This document shows, piece by piece, positions 55,063-64,000 of a stretch of 64,000 bases of DNA. Under the pieces are notes generated by a model. It saw only the letters and a list, made by a program, of their open reading frames with translations. It was not told the DNA's origin and did no database searches. The stretch lies in NCBI GenBank assembly GCA_021432635.1, contig MU270062.1, positions 124,001 to 188,000 of the forward strand. The letters are read 5' to 3'. Made by a program: the position numbers and the translations under genes. This DNA comes from Thozetella sp. PMI_491. Lineage: Eukaryota > Ascomycota > Sordariomycetes > Chaetosphaeriales > Chaetosphaeriaceae. Each line of letters opens with the position of its first letter. Position 1 is the stretch's first letter.

Positions 55063-57507
55063 TTTGGCGAAGCGCGTGTGTTTTCGGTGGTCGGCGTGCG
55101 TCTGGAGCAGACTAGTTCGATGGCGCGGGAGTTGTGGTCGTCGGTAGGAAATGCGCAGTCAGGGAGAAATCCTCGCTGCTATCAATTGATCCGATCGCGG
55201 GCTGGCGTTGTGATGCCGAGAGGGTGAAGAAAGCGGGCGGATTGGTCGATCTAGGTCTCAAGCGCTCTGCGTCTAGAGCAGACGTGGACGGCGTCGGGTA
55301 GGCACGAGGCGCGCGGAGGGGACTGGAGCCGGCGCTAAGGCGTACGAGACAAGCCAACAGCAGCGAGTCGAGACAGCAGGCCAAAATGAAGTTGGCCGAG
55401 AGGTTGGGAAGGCAGCAGGAAGAGAAGAAGAAAAACCGAGAAGAGGATCAAGTGAATGTGTCGGGATGAAAATTCGGTACAGGAACTCGAACTCCCCGAA
55501 GCGAAGTGAAGCAAGACCGGTGGCGGCAGCGACGTCCAGGTGAAATTGGAGACCGAAGTGCAATCACGGGCTGGGCTCTTTTTTGAGGGCGACGGCCATT
55601 CAGGACAGGCCACGGCTCGAGTCGGAATGCAGGGTGTGGGCAGGGGTGGACCTATGAGTGGGTAAAAAGTAGATTTGACAGCGCTACTCGAATCTGGCTA
55701 TAGCGCTTCAGGCAAAGGGAGCACGGGAAGGGGGGGCGTATTGTGTGCGTGCGTGTGCGAGCGACTGTTGGCGATGCGGTTTCGATCCGCGCCTCCTTGC
55801 TTTGGCCGGCTCTAAGGGGCCTCTAGGGTAAGTTTCTAGCGTCCAAGTAACGGTTCCGGTGGCTTGCGAAAACTTTTTTTTACCCCCCAAAAAATCAAGG
55901 AAAGGAAAAGCGATGAGGCAGAAGAAGCAAACCAGCCTGTGGATTCGACTTTTTTGACGTCTAGGTTGGCGAACCTTCTTCAACAGCGCCCCAGTTCTGG
56001 GGCGGCCTATCTTTTACAAGGGTAGCAATGGGCCTTGCAGACATTACATGGGGGTGGGGAGATCGCCCACAATTGGCCGAGTTCTCTGGACGCCCCGTGG
56101 CCCTTCCCCCCTCCCCCCCCCAGCCTGAGCAGGATGCACAGCGGTGCGGTGGGCGTCGATCCAGATTGCAGACCCGCTGCAGTGCGCTCCCTCCTTCTGT
56201 AGTGCCGAGCATTGTCCCGCGCGCGGTGCTGCTCTGCTCCCATCGCACCGGAACGGATATTGCTTCTCGCAACCTCCACATCTTTGTTGGCCCCTGGGGA
56301 GGCTGCGGAGCAAATGGCCGCCATGGCCGCCGGGCAGGGCTCAACAGGCTGCCGAGAGGAGATGGGGGGCGGCAGACATGGGCGGCGGCCAAAATCCTAT
56401 GTCTCTTCCTCATGTTCCTCCGCATTGGAGCACCCTTCCCTCCTGCTCCCGGCGCGACGATGACGCCGGCCCAGTCTCTATCATCCCACCTTCTCAGACA
56501 TGCATGCCCTGCCCCTCCATCCAGTCCATCCAGCCACAGCGGCCACCACCCACCACGAACGAGCCGGCTTTCTTTCACGTCGCCTCAGCATGATAAGCCA
56601 CCAACAGCCCGCACCCCCCTCTCCCCCCCCCCCCCCCCGGCCGCATTGAAGCGCACGACTGGGGGTCAACCCCGACTTCGTGTTCCATGATACTAAATGC
56701 ACACCGAAGCTTGCTGGGTGTGGTATGTCTTAGTGAAACATGCTAACCAACACGGCTCTGCCTATCGGCAGCCAGGATCGGAGGAGCCGGTCGCGAGGCC
56801 GGATGGACTGTCTAGTCCAAGCATCGCACTTTTGTGCTGTACTGGACTTTTGGAGGAAAGCGCAACTCAGAATTCCCCCAGGGAAGCCCGCCGGCAAATG
56901 CCTGGGTCGGCCCCCGATGGGTAGAGGTAGCTGAAGACGGGGGTCAGCTCAGCTCAACTCAGTATCGACCCCGAGTCGGCATCAGCTTATTGGCGTCAGC
57001 TATACGGATATTGCTCTCTGTCCTCTTCGGGCTAAGCCAGTCGCTTAGACCGTGAAATCGAGACTGAAGAGCTGAGACGAGCTGCACACCCTGCCAAGAT
57101 GGCAGAATTGGAAGAGAACAACCACGGCATGCCTTCGCAGCGTGTCCATTCCTTCTCCCGGTTTGCCTAGGCTCGAAGGGCATGCTTCTAGCCGCCTACG
57201 CTGCGGGAGAACCCTCTGTCCGGGCGCCTGGCATTGCAACACAACACTACGTAAGACGCCCGCAGCCCCCCCTGCACCCCACACGCTGCACGTACCGCTT
57301 TGTCTGCTCAGCCAAAGCCAGCCTCAAGGCTTGGGCACATGGTCGCAAGCAGGTGGCAAAATCGGCCTTGATTTCGCGACTAGTTTAGCTATCCTCGTGG
57401 TATCATATGCAACATCTACATGCCGTAGTCTGCTAGTACATCAAGTTCAGCTCAGCAGAGAGAGCCGTGCTGCCGTCCGAACCCACCCACATACAGCCGA
57501 GCCCCAA
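55063..57507. other. 2.4-kb spacer upstream of Rho3 gene
   Basis: Contains the Rho3 promoter and leader and, on the right, the 3' side of the Cwc25 gene. C17 lies at about 56622-56638. Overlapping frames on both strands at 56.0-56.7 kb are rich in P, R and S and have no family wording. No gene is recognised. Confidence 0.45.
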
Positions 57508-58773
57508 TTACTCGTCGTCTCGTTGAAACCCCTTGCGACCCTGGCCCACCCGGTCTGCGAGCTTCGTTTCCCCGGCCTTTCGGTGGAGGTTGTTCATGAA
57601 CGCTCGGTCGCCACCATACTTGCGCGAGCGCTGGCGATGCTCGTCGTCAGCCTCCCGCTCCTTTCTCTCTGATTCCTCTAGGGCAGTGATCCGGCGCTCG
57701 CGGTCCTTGTCTAAGTCCGAGGCTGCCTCTTGCATGGCCGCTAGCTTCCGCGCTCGCTCCTCATCTTCCTGCGGCTGGTCTTTCTTGGGCGGCCCGCCGT
57801 TCGACCTACGGTCGTTGTAACGCGGCCTATCCCCATCGTAGTCTCTTTGGCGTCGGGAAGACTCGCGTCTTTCATCTCGAGAATCCTGGCGATTGCTATC
57901 GCGCCGGCTGTCGCGCCTATCCCGCGAGTCATCTCTTCTCCTCCGCGGCGGCGTTCGGGAACGGGCCCTGTCTTCTTGCCGGTCTTCTCGTCGATCCTCC
58001 CGCCTGTCCCGCGATTCCCGTTCGTCGTCGGGCGAACTACGGTAGCGCTTCTCATTCCTCGTGTCCCGCCGCCTCCTGTGTCGGTCCTCATCCTCTGAGT
58101 CATATTTCTTCGGGCTTCTTGACCGGTCTCTGGAATCCGACCGTCTGCGCTTGTGCGAGCGCCGCTCCCCATCCGAATCATCGTCTCGGTGCCGATGGTG
58201 GCGATGATGATGCCTATGCTTGTGGCGCCTCTCTTTGCTAGATGATGTGGACTCGTCGTCTTTAATCCCCATGGACTCGAGCAGGCGCCGTCGCTTGGAC
58301 GGGTCCGCCATGATGGCAGCATAAGCGGCCTGCTCTTGCTGGCGGATCAGAAAAAGGGGATCGTTGGAGACCTTGTATGCCGTATCGCGGACGTTGTTGA
58401 CGGTTGACGTGATCGCCAGAGTCTCCTTGTTGTTCTCTTGCGCCTTCAGCTTCTCGACCTCCTTGTCCTGCAAGAGCTTGTCGATACGACGCTTGCCGAG
58501 TAAGAAGCCTTCATTGTCGCCAGTATCGCCAGCTTGACCGCTGCCGGGGCCGGCATACATCCACTCGACCCGGTCGACTTTTCGTTTCCCCCCATTCGCT
58601 TCCAGTTCCTTCTGCCGGGCTTCTTCCAGGCGCTCCTCGCGAATCTCGTCAAGTCGAGCAGCAAGCTTCTTTCGCTCGGTCAAGGCCTCCGCTTCGGCCT
58701 TCGCAACGGCGGCGATGTTGGCACCCTTGGCGGTGTGCCAACTCTTCTTCTGGTTCAAATCTCCCGAACCCAT
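57508..58773 (-). CDS. CWC25: pre-mRNA-splicing factor Cwc25
   Basis: A single exon encodes 421 residues. The N terminus has the CBF1-interacting co-repressor (CIR) N-terminal domain that marks Cwc25: MGSGDLNQKKSWHTAKGANIAAVAKAEAEALTERKK, followed by VEWMYAGPGSGQAGDTGDNEGFLLGKRRID, also typical. Residues about 90-175 form the conserved central part (KVSNDPLFLIRQQEQAAYAAIMADPSKRRRLL). From about 180 to 340 the chain is a low-complexity RS/RD/RE region with a His-rich start, as in many splicing proteins. It ends with an Arg-rich YGGDRAFMNNLHRKAGE segment. Cwc25 acts in the spliceosome at the first catalytic step. The lack of introns in a gene of this family is unremarkable. Confidence is high for the family; the repetitive middle is likely disordered. 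Confidence 0.94.
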   Translation of the reverse strand: MGSGDLNQKKSWHTAKGANIAAVAKAEAEALTERKKLAARLDEIREERLEEARQKELEANGGKRKVDRVEWMYAGPGSGQAGDTGDNEGFLLGKRRIDKLLQDKEVEKLKAQENNKETLAITSTVNNVRDTAYKVSNDPLFLIRQQEQAAYAAIMADPSKRRRLLESMGIKDDESTSSSKERRHKHRHHHRHHRHRDDDSDGERRSHKRRRSDSRDRSRSPKKYDSEDEDRHRRRRDTRNEKRYRSSPDDERESRDRREDRREDRQEDRARSRTPPRRRRDDSRDRRDSRRDSNRQDSRDERRESSRRQRDYDGDRPRYNDRRSNGGPPKKDQPQEDEERARKLAAMQEAASDLDKDRERRITALEESERKEREADDEHRQRSRKYGGDRAFMNNLHRKAGETKLADRVGQGRKGFQRDDE

Positions 58774-59537
58774 GGCGACGGTGTCAGTCGCGCTCTACCA
58801 GCGCAGCGAACGGCGGGGGAGAAGATCGAGACGCGGCGAGGAGGCTGGGAGAAACGACGCGCGCGCACGCGAGGCCGAGATGCCAGAGTCGAATGGTATT
58901 ATTCTTGACTGTAGTCCGCGATCCGATGTAGCTGCGCGGCGTCTAAGTCAGTGTCTCGTCGATGTTGTGTAGTAAGGAAGCCGTGATTTAAAGCAGAGTG
59001 AGGTGGCGATGTGAATGATCTCGGCCTGCAAAATCTGGGGCGGCTGGGTAACGAGTGGGGCCGTATCGGATAGCCGACTTTTATGAAATAAAACAATACA
59101 GCATGCAGAACACTTTTGGTGCATAAGCCTGAAAGTTCGTCTGAGAAGTGGCGATTGATCCTCAGAGTTCTTCTGTCTATAAAACCGATATGCACTTCTC
59201 AAAAAGCGACAGTTGAAATAAGGGATGCTAGGTCAAGGGGAACTCTTGATCGCATTTAAGGTTATGCCAAACAAAAGTTTTGTTGTAGTTATCTCCGATA
59301 TATACCTATCAATAATTCCTTATCGATACGGGTGGGGACTCCCCCGCCATGTCTGGCAGCACTGGTGCCTGCTCCACTCTAGACAGCACTACCACTCGAG
59401 CTTCAGCCTTGTGAATCGACCTCTCCGACGTCCCACCGCGTGCGATTCCGTAGCTAGGCGGCACGACCCCCGACAAGAAATATTCGTTTCCCTGCAGCAT
59501 CTCAGACGCGAGGTATCGGGCCTCTCGGTAATCCGCC
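58774..59537. other. divergent promoter region, Cwc25 / CSN2
   Basis: A 764-base region shared by two genes pointing away from each other. An AT-rich centre lies at about 59080-59310. No gene is recognised. Confidence 0.5.
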
Positions 59538-61063
59538 ATGTCGGACGACGATTTCATGCAGGCCTCGGATGAGGAGTACGACTTCGAGTACGAGGACGAC
59601 GGCGATGACGACGACAACGCCGACGTGGATATCGAGAACAAGTATTACAATGCCAAGCAAATGAAGGCATCCGATCCGGAGGAGGCGATCGATGAGTTTC
59701 TGTCCGTGCCGGCGCTGGAGCCAGAGAAAGGAGAATGGGGATTCAAAGGCCTAAAGCAAGCTATCAAGCTCGAGTTCAAGCTCCAGAGATACTCCAAGGT
59801 CCGTGTGTGGGATGCCAATGTGCGACTGAGCTGAATCTGACCTCCTTATCTTAGGCGATAGAGCATTACGAAGAACTTCTCACCTACGTCAAGTCGGCCG
59901 TCACCCGCAATTATTCGGAGAAGTCGATCGACAACATGCTGAACTTCATCGAGAAGGGCTCTGACAACCCAGAAGCGACCAAGTGTATGGAGCAGTTCTA
60001 CTCTCTTACTCTGAACTGCTTCCAGAGCACAAACAACGAGCGGCTCTGGCTGAAGACCAGCATCAAGCTCGCCAAGCTGCTGCTCGACCGCAAGGACTAC
60101 ACGGCAGGCGCTCGCAAGCTCAAGGAGCTGCACAAGGCGTGTCAGAAGGAGGACGGTTCTGACGATCCCAGCAAGGGAACATACTCGCTTGAGATCTACG
60201 CACTCGAGATCCCCATGTACGCTGAGACGAAGAACAACAAGCAGCTCAAGCGGCTCTGCCAACGTGCGTTGCAAGTCCGCTCGGCGGTCCCGCACCCCAA
60301 GATCCAGGGTGTGATCCGCGAGTGCAGCGGGAAGATGCACATGAGCGAGGAGAACTGGAAAGATGCGCAGATTGACTTCTTCGAATCCTTCCGGAACTTT
60401 GACGAGGCCGGCGACTTGCGCCGTATTCAGGTGCTCAAGTACCTACTCCTCACCACGATGCTCATGAAGAGCGACATCAACCCGTTTGACAGCCAGGAGA
60501 CGAAGCCTTACGTCAATGATAGCCGTATTGCGGCCATGAAGGACCTTGTGGAGGCCTACCAGCGGGACGACATCCACAAGTACGAGGAGGTGCTCCAGAA
60601 GAACAAGGATCTGCTGGAGGACCCCTTCATCGCCGAGAATATTGACGAGGTCACGCGCAACATGCGCACCAAGGCCGTCATCAAGCTCATCGCACCTTAC
60701 ACGCGCATGCGCTTGGGCTGGATTGCGAGGCAGCTTCGCATCAGCGAGGTTGAGGTGCAAGACATTGTCGGCTTCTTGATCGTCGACGGCCGAGTCAAGG
60801 GCAAGATCGATCAACAGAACGGAACGCTCGAGATCGAGTCTGAGGGCGACGCCGTCCGAACCGCCGCCATCCAGAGCCTGACAGACTCCGTGAGCGACCT
60901 GTACAAGGCTGTATTCAAGGACTCGGACGGCTTCCGCAATGCTGGCACAGATCTACTTACTGCCGGTGGTGAGATCGACCCGAGCTCGCTCATCGATTTG
61001 GTTGGGAGGCCCATGCGATCGGCTGGGAGGAACCGGAGAGGCAGGGGTCATTACATGGCTTGA
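59538..61063 (+). CDS. CSN2: COP9 signalosome complex subunit 2
   Basis: Two exons, 59538-59798 and 59855-61063, give 489 residues. The 56-nt intron has the less usual donor GTCCGT, but joining it gives LQRYSKAIEHYEELLTYVKSAVTRNYSEK, a nearly invariant block, so the site is secure. The N terminus is acidic (EEYDFEYEDDGDDDDNADVDIENKYYNAKQ), as in all CSN2/Trip15 proteins. A helical repeat region follows (LWLKTSIKLAKLLLDRKDY), and a C-terminal PCI domain spans about 300-440 (RTKAVIKLIAPYTRMRLGWIARQLRISEVEVQDIVGFLIVDGRVKGKIDQQNGTLEI). The subunit scaffolds the signalosome, which removes Nedd8 from cullins of SCF ligases. The tail is Arg/Gly-rich (RSAGRNRRGRGHYMA). It may work in the same pathway as the F-box-like protein at 16.6-18.4 kb, a functional link only by inference. 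Confidence 0.95.
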
Positions 61064-64000
61064 TCGTGTGAGGATGAATGTTCCGCGTGGACATGTGCGG
61101 TGCATCTCTGTAGCCTCCGGCGCTGCTTTTGTCTCTCTAGGGTCAATATCCGACGAGGAGTTGGCGCATAAGAAGGTTGACGACGATATGACACAAAGAT
61201 CCGGGTACAGATGGCCTGGAAATAGATCCCTTCGTAATAGAACGCCTACGAATCCTCTCTGCCGTATCATGCTAGGGAAGCCGGTCATGACGAGAACAGG
61301 AGGGGCGCTCTCCGGAATAGCTGCTCAGCCTACATCTTTCGAATGCGCACCACTCAATTTCGGAAAGCGGTGCAGTCTTGTCCGTAGCACATATCAGATG
61401 GGACACCGTATTGGTAGCACAGCAGCAACAAAGTACGCTTCCAACAAGCTCTGTTAGCTCTCAAGGCCCGTGATGCGGTGCGTTCTAAATAACACCTGAC
61501 AGCATGACCAGCCTCGCGCCGAGTATGTTTGACCTTTCAAATGATTCTCTTAACAAAGGCACCCGGAATGCTCTAACAAGAGTTCTGAGACCGAGTCATC
61601 CCCGTTTGCTGGCCCGCCTCCGACGAAGCGGCTCGCTGTTTGTTTCGGTAGCAGCTCGCAAGCCTGCCTCGATAGAGAAGGTGCGGCGTAACCTGCTTCC
61701 GCTTATAGTGATGCCAATGCCTTCATAGATGGAATATGCTAAAGAATAACACAAGTAAACGTACCAGGTACCAACACATCGCGCGCTGGCCTCCAGAGTA
61801 TACGGTCTCCCGGTCCATCGGCGTGTGCAGTTTCAGGCCGGTTGCCACGGGCAGGGGATTGCTATAATAGGATGCTCGTGCGCAATAGCTTCTACAAGAT
61901 GATACGTGTTCCGGAAGGAGGGGGCCATCACGAGCATCCGGCGTGCTTCGTAGGACTGGCTGCATTTTTGCATGTCGTATCTGACTGTTCGTGTTGAAGC
62001 ACGGTAGCTATCCTATTCGCCGCCACCACGCCGATCCGCTATGTTCCAAATGGACGAGGCCATGTCGTGGAAGGAGAAAATATGAGATATGAGGGAGACT
62101 CCCGATACGTTTGGGCGAGGAAGACGCCGGGGAGACCGGCTTGTGTCCTGCTATCCCACGCTCCATTTTTAGTCAAGGAGATGACAGACCAACCATCTTG
62201 TCCTTGGCAGACTCTTGCTCCTCAGCTGCTCGGATTCTACTGATCAACTGACCGGAGCGCCACCCCCGATCTCGATAGCAAGCCTCGGCTTAGGTGCCCC
62301 CCCCGTGGTATCGCGAACCGCGGAACGGCGAACACGCTGCGGTGGAACGGTACTCACGCGGGATCGAAATTCGCCCAACCGTCCAGCGGAATCTCCGGGC
62401 AACGGTGATAGCCGAGGTTGGAGCGATCCTGAACCAGTAATCGAGACTGTACCCTCGATCTCAAGAACCGTGCCGTAGCAGCAACAATCTAGATGGCCCC
62501 CACCGCCTACGTGGCCCCATGGCGCAGCAAACGACTTAGGTCTTTGCTCTTCAGCAAGCGGGACGGTCCTTACACGGGAGGAATAAAGAGATGCCACCCA
62601 TTCGGTACTTGAAGCCGTGATGGTTGGGTGGGGAGACGAGAGCTGAAGTGCCGCATCTACGGAGGAGGAGTGGAGGGGCCAAAGCGAGGCAGGCAGGCAT
62701 ACGAAGTCCAGCACACACATTCACGGTGCGTGCTAGGAAGCAGATGCTGCAGCGATCGTCTACGAACCCCCAAGGATCTTGCTAGGGCCTTCCCAGCGCC
62801 TCTTGGGCAGCAAAAAAGGCTCACGAACCTAGGCGTGGCCGACAAAGCAGTGACCACCGGTAAGCAACACAGGTTATGCCTCCGGACGTAGGCGAAAGCA
62901 CCAATGAGCACCACCGGGGAAGAGGGCTAGGCGAGCGGCGGTTTGATCTTCTCCGACCATCCGGCGCCATATCCGTGCTACTCTGTAAGTACCCGCGAAA
63001 TGCAAACTCCTACATCCGGAGGGCAAGAAAATTCCATGGCACGGGAGGAAGAGAACGGGAGCCGCTGCAGTCGATGGTATATCCCGCGGAACCACAGATC
63101 CTACAGGGCTGGCCCAGCCGGCCCGGATGCAAGTGCAATATTCCTCGGTCCAATACCAAGGCAGAGATGCTGCCGGAGTTTCGACCCTGTCCCTGCCTGC
63201 AGCGGATGCCACCTCGACGCTGGGGAGCTCCAGCGCCCAATATCGTCCACAATTTCCAATCCTAGGCGGACGAAGCGGAGAGAGTCTAGACTCCATCTTA
63301 TCAATTCGCCGATGGCGCACATCCACCATTGTCGACCTTGCTGTTCGTGCTCCATTAAGAGTGGGAGAGGCCCCCCCACACTCCCCGCCGAGGCATACTT
63401 CAAGGATCGAAGGAGAATACGACTATTAGTAGCTCTAGTATAGGAACCTAATTGCTGACAAAGACGCTTTCCTGCTGTCCCGGCCTCAAGTCTGCTGTTG
63501 ATGCGTATTAGTCTCTCCGCCTGGACCTGTCTCCGCTGGCATTCTTCGTAGTAGTCGGCACATTACCATGACGACGTAGCAGTTGTCAACCCCCTCACCT
63601 GCAGGCAGCCGCTGCTAGTGAATTAGCACGTCGACCGTGTGGGTGTTTCGCAGTGCCGCTGGCAAACTGGCAAGCCGTCGTCCCTTGCTTACTGCAGCGG
63701 CGCTGAAGGTCCGCCCGTCTAAGACATCGGCATGCATCGTGGCCCCATCCACAGCGGGCGCCGAAGAAGCTGTCGTCATGTCCTACGAGCATCCACGATA
63801 CGCTCGGACCTTGATTTTGGAGAGCCGACTTGGAGATACAGCGAGATGGTGATGGCGAGCAAATGGTGTACGGCCGCTAGATTGTTCAGCGATCAACTGA
63901 CTCAACCCGCCCGCATAGAAAAGTTGGCAATAGAGTGATGCAGCAGAGACGATAGGAGGGTGGGAGGTACATACGGGATATACCCGCATGATGTCCCGCG
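61064..64000. other. gene-free stretch at window end
   Basis: The first few hundred bases are the CSN2 3' region. Beyond that, open frames on both strands overlap, are short and have no family wording. I see no tRNA, repeat array or transposon end. A gene that starts beyond 64000 could have its promoter here. Confidence 0.45.

Noticed and set aside
55786-55800. GGTTTCGATCC-like string resembling a tRNA B-box
   Set aside because: One extra base breaks the motif, and no A-box or acceptor stem fits around it.

Overview
The window is nuclear DNA of a filamentous ascomycete, most likely one of the Sordariomycetes. The reasons are short GT-AG introns of about 53-120 nt with CTAAC/CTGAC-type branch sites, GC-rich codons, and a gene set that includes a HOG-pathway MAPKK of the Pbs2 type, Rho3, Cwc25, COP9 subunit 2, a SUR7-type eisosome protein, DUF3176 and DUF1996 proteins, a fused siroheme synthase, and NLR-associated fungal domains. 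I find 24 protein-coding genes, 17 of them spliced, with intron borders chosen so that reading frame and family-conserved residues both hold. I found no convincing rRNA, tRNA, CRISPR array, retroelement or DNA transposon. No species call is made.

Layout. 1.6-2.6 kb: AhpC/TSA-like thioredoxin-fold protein. 3.1-7.9 kb: four minus-strand genes of unknown function, including a tandem pair of diverged paralogues. 8.6-14.4 kb: an intronless bacterial-looking alpha/alpha-toroid protein, an MFS transporter and a beta-lactamase-fold serine hydrolase. 14.6-23 kb: DUF1996 secreted protein, an F-box-like protein, an NLR N-terminal domain joined directly to a repeat beta-propeller, and a DUF3176 membrane protein. 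24-33 kb: cytosolic glutaminyl-tRNA synthetase (with a predicted 8-nt microexon), SUR7-like protein and the Pbs2-type MAPKK. 33-38 kb: a long spacer without a recognisable gene. 38-42 kb: PIN-like carrier and a pyridoxamine-phosphate-oxidase-like FMN protein. 42-47.7 kb: a stretch visibly richer in A+T than its flanks, holding a C2H2 zinc-finger gene and a gene with a fungal STAND-type N-terminal domain. 48-61 kb: housekeeping genes (MCC alpha subunit, siroheme synthase, Rho3, Cwc25, CSN2). 61-64 kb: no gene recognised.

How the genes relate. Most are ordinary independent fungal genes. Housekeeping parts lie mainly at 24-41 kb and 48-61 kb. The accessory parts (3-23 kb and 42-48 kb) hold the unusual material: a probable bacterial acquisition, a lineage-type tandem family, and two genes that carry N-terminal domains known from fungal NLR/STAND immune receptors but lack any NACHT or NB-ARC ATPase. 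The beta-propeller gene at 18.7-20.7 kb is the best candidate for an undescribed architecture: a death-fold/NLR effector-type domain wired straight to a putative ligand-binding propeller.
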